DNA from: DASUNQ01 sp036277075
GTDB taxonomy: Bacteria > Acidobacteriota > Thermoanaerobaculia > Multivoradales > UBA5704
NCBI GenBank assembly: GCA_036277075.1
Contig: DASUNQ010000027.1
Coordinates: 1 to 64,000, forward strand
Direction: 5' to 3'
DNA: 64,000 bases
A program made the position numbers and the translations under genes. Numbering within the stretch: the stretch's first letter is position 1; every line of letters begins with the position of its first letter. The notes below the pieces were generated by a model that made no database searches, had not been told where the DNA came from, and was given only the letters and a program-made list of their open reading frames with translations. Below, one piece after another: positions 17,900 through 26,945 of this stretch.

Positions 17900-20800
17900 A
17901 GGCGGGCGCGCGATCGGCGCGCTCCTTCTGGCCGGCGCGCTGCTGGCCGGCGGCCCACTGTACGCCGAGGAGACGCGTCCGCTCGAGCCCGACCGCGCCG
18001 AGACCCTGGTCGACGCGGCCGCCGCACACATCGCCGGCGGACGGATGGCCGAGGCGGAGGCCGCCCTCGGCGAGGCGCTGCCCCTCTTCCAGGCCCGGCA
18101 GGACCGGCGCGGCGAGGCGTTCTGCCGTCTCCTGCAGGGGCTGGCCGATACCGCCGCCGGGCGGGACGCCGCCGCCGTCGCCAGCTTCGAGCAGAGCCTG
18201 CCGGTGCTCGAGGAGAGCGGCGAGCTCATGACCGCGTGGCTCGTGTACGTGGCGCTCGCCGAGGTGGAGAAACGCAACGGACATACCGAGAAGGCGATCG
18301 CGCACTACGAGCGCGCTCTCGCCGTGGTCGGCAATATCGAGGACCCCTCAACCAAGCTGTCGGTTCAGGGATTCGCGCGGCTGGGCAAGGCGTTCGGCGT
18401 GCCGGGGATCGACCTGGGGCAGCTCGAGCTCGTCGTCACCATCGCGCGGTCGATCTGGGCGCGCTTCGCCGAAGCGGCCGCCCGCGACGGCTACGCCGGC
18501 GTCCTGATCGAAGGGTACGAGTTGGAGCGGGCGGAGGCCGAGCTGGCGCGATCGACGGAGCTGTCCCGTCTCTTCGGCGGGCTCCTGGACGGCTCCATCG
18601 CCGCCCGCCGCGGCGACCTGCGCAGGTACCAGTGGAGGCTCGACGAAGCGCGGCAGGAATACGAGACCGCTCTCGCCGCGGCGCAGCAGCCCTTGCCTCT
18701 GCCCTTCCCGCGTAGTGAACAGGAGGTCGTGAGCCTGCTCGGCCGGCTCGCCGAGATCGAGCTGTTGAGCGGCCGCCTCGAGCAGGCGCTGGCGTGGAAC
18801 GACAAGGCGCTCGCGCTGGTCCGCGGCAAGGACCGGAAGCGCGAGGCGTCCGTGCTCGACGACCGCGCCGAGCTCTTCCGCCGCAGCGGCAGACTGGGCG
18901 AGGCCGAGGCGCTGTTCAACGAGACCCTCGCGATCGCCACGGAGACGAACGACCTCCTGGGGCAGGTCACGGCCCTCTCCGATCTCGGCACCGTCGCCAT
19001 GCTTCGCGGGGCTTACAAGGAGGCGGCGGTGCACCTCGAGAAGGCTGCCTCGCTCGGCAAAAGCCTCGACGAGCCGCTCATTGAAGCGGGAGTCTTGATC
19101 ACCTTGTCCGAGGTCTACCTGCTCCTCGAGGCGCCGGGCAGCGCCCGCGCGACGATCGAGGGCGCGCAACACCAGGCGAAGCAGAGCGAGTTCCCCCTCG
19201 CCACCGCCCTGAGCGAGGCGGTCGCGGCGCTGGAGCGGTTCCTTTCGGGGAAAGGGTCGGCGGTCGAGCTGCTGGAGCTCTACGACTCGTTCTGGCGCTT
19301 GCCGGAGGCCGGCACGTTGATGATCGATCCCGCCTTGCGAGCGCTCTTCCTCGCGGTCGTGCGCTTGGAGACCACGGGCGACGTCGCCGACCCCGGATTG
19401 GTCGCCGCCCTCGCCGCCTCGAAGGGGCCGCAGCCTTTTCCCTACGCCTCGATCATGGCGCTGTTCCTGCGCGGCCGTCTGCACGCACTGGCCGGGGAGT
19501 GGCAGGAGGCGCGCGATCTCTGGGCGCGCGCGCTCGACGAGGCGCGACGGGTCGAGCAGAAAGATTACGCCGCCATGCTCTCGGCCGGGGTCGCCCTCAT
19601 CTACTGGAAGCAGGGACAACCGCAGCCCGCGATCGAACAGCTCTCCCGCGCGGTCGCGCTGTTGGAGGAGCAGAGCAAGGGGCTGCAGGTGGAGGAGCTG
19701 CTCAGCGCCTACCTCGGCAGCCAGCGCCGGTGGTTCTACGAGCTCCTGGTCGAGATGCTCGTGCAGCAGGGGCGCACGGCCGAGGCGTTCGACTACGCGG
19801 AGCGGGCCCGCGCCCGCGCCTTGCTGCAGCTCCTCGGGAATCGGCGTCTCAAGCCGGCGGGGGGGGCCGACGCGCAGCTCGTGGCGGAGGCCGAGGCGCT
19901 GCGCATGGCTATCGCAGACTGGGAGCGGCAGGAGGTCGTCGCCGAGGGGCCGCAGCGGTTGGCGCTCGAGAACGACCTGCGGAACGCTCGCGACCGCTAC
20001 GCGCACCTGCTGGTGCGCCTCAAGGTCTCGAACCCGGCATACGCTGCCATCACCAGCGTGGAGCCGCTGACCGCTGTCGAGGTGCAGCGCGCCCTGCCGC
20101 CGGACACGGCGCTGATCAGCTATTTCGTGACGCGCTCCACCACGCACGCGTGGGTGGTCGACCGGGAAGCTTTCCACTACGTCGGGCTGCCCATCGGTGC
20201 CGCCGAGCTGCGCCAGGCCGGCGATGACTGGGCGAAGGAGCTCGGCGGCCGGAGCCGCGGCGCGACGCCTCACGGGGGCGCCGCCTTGAGCCCGCAACGC
20301 GCGGAGCATCTCTACCGGGCCCTCGTCGCGCCGCTCGTCCCACACCTCCGGCATCGCCGCCTGCTGCTCATTCCGCACGACGCGCTCCACTACATCCCTT
20401 TCGCCGCGCTGCGCGAGCCCGCGAGCGGGCGCTACCTGATCCAGGACTACACGCTGGCCTACGCCCCGAGCACCAGCGTGCTGCCCTTCCTGCGCGGGGA
20501 GCAAGCGCCGATTGCCGGACGGGCGCTGGTGCTGGGCGCGCCTGAGGCGCTCGATCCGCGCTGGGGGCGGCTGCCGGCCGCGCGCGAGGAGGCCAAGGCC
20601 GTGGCTCGGCTCTTCGGCGCGGTGCCGCTGCTGGACGCTGAGGCGCGGGAGAGCCGTCTCTACGACTTGCGCGGCGAAGTCGACCTCCTCCACATCGCCG
20701 CCCACGGGTTCTACGAGCGGGCGAGCCCGCTGTTCAGCCGCCTGGTCTTAGCACCGGGGGACGGCCACGACGGCAACCTCGAGGTGCACGAGATCTTCGC

Positions 20801-21149
20801 CGGCCTCGACCTCGCCGGGGTCGACCTCGTCGTCCTCTCCGCCTGCCGGACGGGGCAGGGCGAGCGCAGCGGTGGCGACGAGATCACGGGGCTGACGCGG
20901 GCGTTGCTGTACGCCGGGACCCCGGCGGTGATCTCCACCCTCTGGGACATCGACGACGCGGCCTCGGCGCTGCTCATGCAGGAGTTCTACCGCCGCTTGC
21001 TCGAGGGCGTTCCTGCCGCCGAGGCCCTCCAGCAGGCGCAGCTCAGCCTGCTGCACCACCCCGGTTACGAGGCCCCCTTCTTCTGGGCGGCGTTCAGCCT
21101 GACCGGAGACCCCCGCGGACAGTGGCAGCGCGCCGGGTCGCCTCGCTGA
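17892..21149 (+). CDS. Secreted TPR-CHAT clan CD cysteine protease
   Basis: 1085 residues from a GTG at 17892, chosen because an AGGGGAGGG ribosome site precedes it, it overlaps the caspase stop by 8 bp, and it yields a signal peptide (residues 1-25, ending LYA). Residues ~40-700 are TPR repeats (for example SVLDDRAELFRRSGRLGEAE). The CHAT domain covers ~745-1085, with catalytic His938 in HIAAHGF and Cys985 in LSACRTG; the GDEITGLTRALLYAG and STLWDIDD blocks are typical. It belongs to the same family as the minus-strand lipoprotein at 10208-13522 but has a free signal peptide. TPR-CHAT proteases are usually gated by a partner bound to the TPR part; here the nearby VWA proteins and the GTPase are candidates. 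Confidence 0.92.
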   Translation: MRRGGRAIGALLLAGALLAGGPLYAEETRPLEPDRAETLVDAAAAHIAGGRMAEAEAALGEALPLFQARQDRRGEAFCRLLQGLADTAAGRDAAAVASFEQSLPVLEESGELMTAWLVYVALAEVEKRNGHTEKAIAHYERALAVVGNIEDPSTKLSVQGFARLGKAFGVPGIDLGQLELVVTIARSIWARFAEAAARDGYAGVLIEGYELERAEAELARSTELSRLFGGLLDGSIAARRGDLRRYQWRLDEARQEYETALAAAQQPLPLPFPRSEQEVVSLLGRLAEIELLSGRLEQALAWNDKALALVRGKDRKREASVLDDRAELFRRSGRLGEAEALFNETLAIATETNDLLGQVTALSDLGTVAMLRGAYKEAAVHLEKAASLGKSLDEPLIEAGVLITLSEVYLLLEAPGSARATIEGAQHQAKQSEFPLATALSEAVAALERFLSGKGSAVELLELYDSFWRLPEAGTLMIDPALRALFLAVVRLETTGDVADPGLVAALAASKGPQPFPYASIMALFLRGRLHALAGEWQEARDLWARALDEARRVEQKDYAAMLSAGVALIYWKQGQPQPAIEQLSRAVALLEEQSKGLQVEELLSAYLGSQRRWFYELLVEMLVQQGRTAEAFDYAERARARALLQLLGNRRLKPAGGADAQLVAEAEALRMAIADWERQEVVAEGPQRLALENDLRNARDRYAHLLVRLKVSNPAYAAITSVEPLTAVEVQRALPPDTALISYFVTRSTTHAWVVDREAFHYVGLPIGAAELRQAGDDWAKELGGRSRGATPHGGAALSPQRAEHLYRALVAPLVPHLRHRRLLLIPHDALHYIPFAALREPASGRYLIQDYTLAYAPSTSVLPFLRGEQAPIAGRALVLGAPEALDPRWGRLPAAREEAKAVARLFGAVPLLDAEARESRLYDLRGEVDLLHIAAHGFYERASPLFSRLVLAPGDGHDGNLEVHEIFAGLDLAGVDLVVLSACRTGQGERSGGDEITGLTRALLYAGTPAVISTLWDIDDAASALLMQEFYRRLLEGVPAAEALQQAQLSLLHHPGYEAPFFWAAFSLTGDPRGQWQRAGSPR

Positions 21150-21237
21150 GACGTCCCACAAACCGCCCCGGCCGGTGTCTCTCTTGAAGTAGCGACTGCT
21201 GGCGGCGACGCTGGCATGTTGCCAAGGAGACGACGCC

Positions 21238-23931
21238 ATGCGGCGAGCGTGTGCTTGGTGCGCGGCAACGGCGCTGTCGCTCTCAGCGGCGGTGGCACAG
21301 CCGACCGGCGGTCAGCCGCCCCAGCTACCGCTGCAACACATCGTCTTCGTCATCGACAACTCGAGCTCCATGGAGAATCAGGCGAACCCTTCAGACCCGC
21401 TCCGCCTGCGCGGCGTCGCGGCCAGCTTGATTCTCGATGCCGCCGAGCTGGCTTCCAATGTGGAGGCGGGGCTGGTGTTCTTCAGCGACGGGGCCGAAAG
21501 CGACGGCAGGCTCCACCCCCCGGACGTCATCCGGCAGCGGCTCCAGTCCGACGGACTGCCCGCGTCCCAGGGTGGCACCAACATGCACGCCGGGTTGGAG
21601 AGGGCCATCAGCATGTTCAGCGGCTCGGCGGCAAGCATCAAGAAGATCGTCTTGATCACCGACGGCGAGCCGGACGCCGGCCAGAGTCAATCCATCGTCG
21701 GCTCCCTGGTCCCGCACGCGCAGCAGGCCGGGATCCAGATCTTCGCCCTGGGTCTGAGCCGGGCGGACACGGCGTTCCTCGACCAGCTCACGCTGCCGAC
21801 CCACGGCCGGACGCTCCTGAGCCCGCGGCACCAGGAGCTGCTGCAGCGCGCCAAGGAGCTCATCGCCGAGCGCGACAACGTCTACACGCTCGTCCAGGAA
21901 GTGCTACAGACCCCGCGGACAGAGTACGAATTCGAGCTCCCCCCGGGGGCCGATCGGGCACGGCTGACGACGATCCTCGACCGGCCGCAGGAGTTCGGCC
22001 GGAGCGAGATCGAGTTCACCCTCGAAGGGCCGGACGCCGGCGACCCCGGGCGGCCCTACGTCGTCGACACCGCCGCGGGAGACCGGGTGGCGGCGTGGAC
22101 GACCTTCTTCCGCACGCCCGGGAAGTACACGCTGCGCGTGGCGACGAGCAAGCTGGGCGTCTCCGGCCATCTCGGCCTCAAGCTGATGGTCGAGGCCCTC
22201 TCGACACTCCGGATCGCCCTGCGGCTCAACCCGCCGGACGAGCAGTACGGGTTCGGCGACGAGGTCGAGGTCCAGGTGGAGGCCACGAGCGGCAGCGGCA
22301 CCGTCGACCCCGCGACGCTGCGGCTGAGCGCGACCGTGAGCACTCCCGCCGGCGGCGGGCCGAGCATCACCTTCATCGGTCTGCAGGGTCGTTTCCGGGT
22401 GCCCGACGTGGCGGGCCGGCACACGCTCGTCGTCAAGGCGGAGACATCCCAGCGGCTGGGACGCGCGCAGGCAGCCAAGGACTACACGGCCGTTCCGCCG
22501 GACGCCGCACAGCTCAAGTCGTCGCGGCCCACGCTGGCCTTCGTCCACCCTCTGGGTCCGGACCGGCCGCAGGTGGAAGAGGGTTTCAAGGTCTTCGCCG
22601 AGTTCCCGGAAGGCGTCAGGCGGCGGCCGGTGAAGGTCTCGGCGACCTGGATCTCGCCGGTCGGCGAGGCCGAGCTCATCGGTCCCGGCGAGGCGAGCCT
22701 GCGCAGGGCTCCCGCGCTCTACACCGTGCCTCCGGAAGGGCTCGAGCTGCGCCTGCGGGTCAAGATGGACCCGACGAAGCCGCTCAAGGGCAAGAGCGGC
22801 AAGCACCCCGGCGAGATCCGGCTCTTCTCGCAGGAGGCGGGCGAGCTGGTGATCCCCTTCCAGCTCGAGGAGCGGCGGCCGAAGTTCGAGCTGAAGGGCG
22901 CGCCCAAGGCGCTCACCCTCTGGTGGGACCCCTGGCAGCCGCGCCAGGTGAGCTTGGGGCGGGTGGTCTCGGACCTCAGCACGCCGAGCACCTTCACGGT
23001 CACGGTGCCGGAGGCCCTCCTCGCGCCGGGCCAGGGAGCGAAGATCGCCGATCTGGCGCTGCGGATCGGCGGCGAGGCCCGGGAGCCAGAGCCCGTCGAC
23101 GCCGGCAAGCTCCGTTATGGCCCGATCGATCTGCCGCCCGGCGAGGAGATCCCTCTCGACCTCCTCCTGACCCCGACCGACGATACGCAGTGGGAACGCC
23201 TGGCGGCGAGCCGGCAGCCGGTGGAGGTCCAGCTGCGGTCGGACCTGGGGATGGAGGCCGTGATCCAGCCTGCGTTTTGGACGGTCGGCGGCCTGCGGAG
23301 CGGCATGCCGCTGCTCGGGCCCTGGTCTCGCCACGGCCGGCACCTGGCGGTCTATCTGCTCTGCGGCGGCGGCCTGCTGCTGGTCCTCTACCTGTTCGTA
23401 CGGAGGGGTCTGCTGGTCCGCCGTTTCTGGCGGTTCCGCAGCGGGTCTCTGCGTTCCCTCGGAATGGGGGCGATCCAGATCGGCGAGGCCGGGACGGCGG
23501 GCGCCGCCGCCCTGTTGCTGCCGAACTCGGGATCGGAGCTGGACGACCGCTCCCTGGCGCGGGTGTGGCGGGAGGGCAACAGCCAACACCTCGACGACCT
23601 CTCGGAAGGGCGTCTCCTTCTCAAGGACCGGCAGCTCACCGCGCCGCGGCGCCTCGCCCCGGGCGACGTCTTGGGCATCGAAGATCCGCGGGATCCGGAA
23701 GGGAGGCTCTGGGAGCTCGACTACAACGGCTTCGATCCCCAGACCGGGGAGGGCGAGCTCGAGGTGTCGATCAGCCCGGCGCCTTTCACGGCCGGCCGGC
23801 TCGCGCGCAAGCTCGTCGTGGGACTGCTCCTCCTCGCGCTCTTGAAGCTCTTTCTGGGTTGGGGGTGGGTGACGGAGCTCGCCTACCGCTTGCCGCTGAT
23901 CGAGGCCGCCTACGTGCGGCTTCTTTCGTGA
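21238..23931 (+). CDS. Membrane-anchored VWA-domain protein (first of two)
   Basis: 897 residues with a signal peptide (1-20). The VWA domain spans ~32-215 and keeps the MIDAS metal site: Asp40-x-Ser42-x-Ser44 in VIDNSSSM, Thr114 in GGTNMHAG and Asp142 in LITDGEP. Several Ig-like beta domains follow. Two membrane helices (~701-720 and ~858-876) enclose a ~135-residue segment that should lie in the cytosol, where it could meet the tubulin-like protein encoded next. AAGGAGA 5' of the ATG is a good ribosome site. An 88-bp gap separates it from the CHAT gene, so an internal promoter is possible; the next gene follows at 5 bp. Confidence 0.9.
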   Translation: MRRACAWCAATALSLSAAVAQPTGGQPPQLPLQHIVFVIDNSSSMENQANPSDPLRLRGVAASLILDAAELASNVEAGLVFFSDGAESDGRLHPPDVIRQRLQSDGLPASQGGTNMHAGLERAISMFSGSAASIKKIVLITDGEPDAGQSQSIVGSLVPHAQQAGIQIFALGLSRADTAFLDQLTLPTHGRTLLSPRHQELLQRAKELIAERDNVYTLVQEVLQTPRTEYEFELPPGADRARLTTILDRPQEFGRSEIEFTLEGPDAGDPGRPYVVDTAAGDRVAAWTTFFRTPGKYTLRVATSKLGVSGHLGLKLMVEALSTLRIALRLNPPDEQYGFGDEVEVQVEATSGSGTVDPATLRLSATVSTPAGGGPSITFIGLQGRFRVPDVAGRHTLVVKAETSQRLGRAQAAKDYTAVPPDAAQLKSSRPTLAFVHPLGPDRPQVEEGFKVFAEFPEGVRRRPVKVSATWISPVGEAELIGPGEASLRRAPALYTVPPEGLELRLRVKMDPTKPLKGKSGKHPGEIRLFSQEAGELVIPFQLEERRPKFELKGAPKALTLWWDPWQPRQVSLGRVVSDLSTPSTFTVTVPEALLAPGQGAKIADLALRIGGEAREPEPVDAGKLRYGPIDLPPGEEIPLDLLLTPTDDTQWERLAASRQPVEVQLRSDLGMEAVIQPAFWTVGGLRSGMPLLGPWSRHGRHLAVYLLCGGGLLLVLYLFVRRGLLVRRFWRFRSGSLRSLGMGAIQIGEAGTAGAAALLLPNSGSELDDRSLARVWREGNSQHLDDLSEGRLLLKDRQLTAPRRLAPGDVLGIEDPRDPEGRLWELDYNGFDPQTGEGELEVSISPAPFTAGRLARKLVVGLLLLALLKLFLGWGWVTELAYRLPLIEAAYVRLLS

Positions 23932-23936
23932 CCCCC

Positions 23937-26900
23937 ATGATCACCCTGACCGAAAGGAGCTTCCCGCAGCCGACGCTCTCGATCTATCTCGGCGGCACCG
24001 GCATCCTCGTCGGGGATTCCTTGCTCACCATGCTGGAAACCCTCCCAGACGCGGAGCGGGCCTTCGTCGAGGCGTTTTTCATCGACTCCCAGGAGCCGGC
24101 GATCCGCGACCACGAGCGCGCCCGTCACTACTGTTACGGAGACCTGGGAGTTTTCTCGCAGCCGATCTACGAAGGGTTCACCGAGCGGCGGTTCCCCGAG
24201 AACCTGGGGGTCAATCCCGTCGTCAGCTCCTGCGACGGCTGCGGCGTGACCAGGATCTTCGGGGCGGCGAGTCTCGTGGCTTGCCGCGACGACTTCACCG
24301 ACCTGGTCGAGCGGGCGGTCGCACGGCTGGTCAAGCACGGCGCGAGCACGCAGCCGCTTCAGGTCTTCCTCACCGCCAGCGCCTGCGGCGGGACCGGCGC
24401 CGGGATGATCCTCGACGCGGCCGCCCTGGTCCGGCACGTCTGCCGCACGAGGATCGGGAGCAATTCACGGATCTTCCTCTTCCTGCTCGGCCCAACGGCC
24501 TTCTTCGAGGACCCGGCGATCAACCTGCGCGAGGACCAACGTCATCGGATGCAGGCCTCCACCTACGCCCTGCTCAAGGAGCTTCACCACTTCGCCCAAG
24601 GCAACGAGTTCGTCAGCGCGTACCGGCTGCGCGACGAGATCGTTCGTGTCAGCAACAGCGCGGACGACGACCGGCTCTTCGACTGGGTCTTTTTCATCGA
24701 CGGACGGGCTGAGCAAGGGGCGCCCAGGAGCCTCGCGGAGGTGACCTGGACGGTGGCCGAGGCACAGCTTCACCTCTGCGTCAGCGAGGTGGGCCGCAAG
24801 GTCGCGGAGTCCCTGCCCAACCAGCGCGAAGAACGGGTGCGGAGCTTCGGGCTGCACTTCGTGCACCCGGACAACAAGCATCGCCTCTCGCCGGCCGCTC
24901 GCGACCAACTGGCGAGATCGTCCCGAACGACCTTCCTCGCCAGCCTGGCGGTGCGCAGCGTGCGCTTCCCAGCGGAGGAGATCAAATCCTGGTTCCGCTG
25001 GCGTTGGGTCCACGAAGCGCTGGACAAGACGGTAGACCGTCGAGGGGTTGGCGGCGGCGTCGCGCTCGTGGACGAGTTCGACCGTTTGCTCGGCTACGAC
25101 GACGGCGACGTGCTGGAGGAGGGGCTGATGAAGGAGCTCGGCTTGCGGGCCGAGCAGTTGCTGCAGGTCGTGGCGGAGCGCGATCTCAGCCGCGGCATGG
25201 CCGAGGGCCCGAGCCCGGCGATGCCGCTCGAAGGGATGATCCAAGGCGCCGGGGAGTTGCTCGACGTCGCGGCGTCTCTGCTCACCGAGCTGCGAGAGGA
25301 GCCGGCAGCACCGGCGCCGGGAGCGGAGCGCACCGGGGGACCCCTCTCGGGCGCCGAGCTGCTCGCCGCCGCGCTGCCGCGCTGGAGCGCCGGGCTCGCC
25401 GCCGGTCTCGCGGCCGGGGGACGCAGCGCCGAGCGCCTCTGGTCGCTGGCCTGGGATCCGGTCGAAGGACGGGGCCTGCGCTGGCTGGACGCGTTCCTGA
25501 CGCACACCGTGGATCTCCTGACGCAGCTCGCGCAGCGGGGCGTCCGGCGGCCGCAGCTTGCCGACCTCGAAATGCGGCTGGACGAAGCGCGCCAGCTCCA
25601 CCAGTGGCTAGCGAGGAGCTACCAACGCGAGAACCGCACGCTGGGCTTCCGCTGGCGCGCCGTGCGTTCCAGGCTGGCGAAGCTGGCTCTCCTGGACGAC
25701 AAGCAGGGCCCCGCCAGCGACGCCCTGCAGCGGAAGGCGAAGAGGCTGGCCCGGCAGCTGGCGGACCTGCGCGGCGAGCTGCTCGTGCAGCGGCGGGCAC
25801 AGCTCCTTGCCGCGCTGGCGCCGCAGGCCTGGCTTGAGGCAGCTCGGCTGCTCAGGCGCTGGCGGGAGGAGGCGCTGCTGCCGACGCTCACCGTCGCCGA
25901 GAACGCTCTGGCGCTGGCTCACACCCAGCGCGAGCTGGCCAGCGAGGGCCTCGCCGTCCATCAGGGAGAGGGACGTCGCGGCCGGTGGTACGCCCTGTCC
26001 ACCGTCTCGGTCGCCGACGACGAGCTCCTGGCGCAGTTGAGCCGGCGCCTGGAAGACCGAGTGCGAGTGGAGGACCTCGTCCTCGCCCCTCTCGAGGGGC
26101 GGGGCCTCAGCCGCGAACGCCACCGGCTTTCGATCGACACCTTCCGCCGGACCGACGCTAGGGCCGTCGTCGACATCCTCCACGCCCACGTCGCGGCGGA
26201 GACGACAGGGCATCTCGCCATCGTCGACGGCGGCTGGAACCTCGAGGAAGCCCGCGACCGGCTCAGGAGAACGGCGGCGAAGGTGCTCGACGAGGGCGCG
26301 CAGCCGCTGGTGCGCTTCGCGCGCGCCGCGGTCGGGCTGCAGCTCCAGGGATACTTCCTCGCTCCCCGCGAGTTCGTGCTGCCGCGACCCTTCGGCCGCA
26401 CGGTAGGACAGATGACCCCTCTCGACTCGCGCGACCCGCTGCGGCTCGGGGTCGTCAGCTTCGCTTTCGGCATCCCTCCCAACGCGCTCTACGGCATGGA
26501 CGAGCTCTTCGCCCAATACACCAACCTGCTCGGAGACCAGGAGCGGAACCGGGGCGTCCACGACCGTTACCCGCTGCACGTCTTTCGCGGCGCGGCCGAG
26601 AGCTTCGACGAGCCCTTCTCGCCGCTCACGCTGGAGATGGACGACGTGTTCTTGCACTCGCTGCTGCAAGTGGCGCGGGAGCTGGGGATCGACGACGGCC
26701 GGCGGATCGTTCTGGACATCCGGCAGTTCGACAACACCAAGCACGAGCTGGAGCAGGATTGGAATCGGCTCATCGAGCTGGCGGAGAAAGTCGTCCAGCG
26801 CCTGGACTGCCGCCCTGAAGAGGTGGACCGCCTGTTCCGGAACGGCGAGTACTCGGCGATCGCGCACTTCTACAACAGTCGGAGACGCCGCGGCGGCGGG

Positions 26901-26945
26901 CACGGGTCTCCGGACGGTACTCCACAGCATGAGACGGGTACCTGA
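23937..26945 (+). CDS. Large tubulin/FtsZ-like GTPase (Tubulin_2-type)
   Basis: About 1002 residues from the ATG at 23937; a GTG at 23928 overlapping the previous stop is an equal alternative. The N-terminal strand and glycine loop read LSIYLGGTGILVG (residues 14-26), the form seen in tubulin-like domain proteins, and residues 149-156 read ACGGTGAG, matching the tubulin/FtsZ GTP-binding signature GGGTG(S/T)G with Ala-Cys at its front. No signal peptide or membrane helix is present, so it is cytosolic. Residues ~500-720 are long Arg/Glu-rich helices; the C-terminal ~300 residues are mixed alpha/beta. At ~1000 residues it is much longer than FtsZ (~400). Its position between two VWA genes recalls predicted bacterial membrane-remodelling systems that pair tubulin-like and VWA proteins. 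Confidence 0.85.
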   Translation: MITLTERSFPQPTLSIYLGGTGILVGDSLLTMLETLPDAERAFVEAFFIDSQEPAIRDHERARHYCYGDLGVFSQPIYEGFTERRFPENLGVNPVVSSCDGCGVTRIFGAASLVACRDDFTDLVERAVARLVKHGASTQPLQVFLTASACGGTGAGMILDAAALVRHVCRTRIGSNSRIFLFLLGPTAFFEDPAINLREDQRHRMQASTYALLKELHHFAQGNEFVSAYRLRDEIVRVSNSADDDRLFDWVFFIDGRAEQGAPRSLAEVTWTVAEAQLHLCVSEVGRKVAESLPNQREERVRSFGLHFVHPDNKHRLSPAARDQLARSSRTTFLASLAVRSVRFPAEEIKSWFRWRWVHEALDKTVDRRGVGGGVALVDEFDRLLGYDDGDVLEEGLMKELGLRAEQLLQVVAERDLSRGMAEGPSPAMPLEGMIQGAGELLDVAASLLTELREEPAAPAPGAERTGGPLSGAELLAAALPRWSAGLAAGLAAGGRSAERLWSLAWDPVEGRGLRWLDAFLTHTVDLLTQLAQRGVRRPQLADLEMRLDEARQLHQWLARSYQRENRTLGFRWRAVRSRLAKLALLDDKQGPASDALQRKAKRLARQLADLRGELLVQRRAQLLAALAPQAWLEAARLLRRWREEALLPTLTVAENALALAHTQRELASEGLAVHQGEGRRGRWYALSTVSVADDELLAQLSRRLEDRVRVEDLVLAPLEGRGLSRERHRLSIDTFRRTDARAVVDILHAHVAAETTGHLAIVDGGWNLEEARDRLRRTAAKVLDEGAQPLVRFARAAVGLQLQGYFLAPREFVLPRPFGRTVGQMTPLDSRDPLRLGVVSFAFGIPPNALYGMDELFAQYTNLLGDQERNRGVHDRYPLHVFRGAAESFDEPFSPLTLEMDDVFLHSLLQVARELGIDDGRRIVLDIRQFDNTKHELEQDWNRLIELAEKVVQRLDCRPEEVDRLFRNGEYSAIAHFYNSRRRRGGGHGSPDGTPQHETGT

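Noticed and set aside
14914..18277. A 1124-codon minus-strand frame that includes the coiled-coil protein region and antisense of the caspase gene
   Set aside because: The caspase gene on the plus strand has an intact His/Cys dyad and signal peptide; the minus frame is a shadow except for the separate 14914-15474 protein in another frame.
10208..21149. A type III-E CRISPR (gRAMP/TPR-CHAT) locus
   Set aside because: Both TPR-CHAT proteins carry secretion signals and no gRAMP, Cas1, Cas2 or repeat array is present; only the sigma-factor theme is shared.
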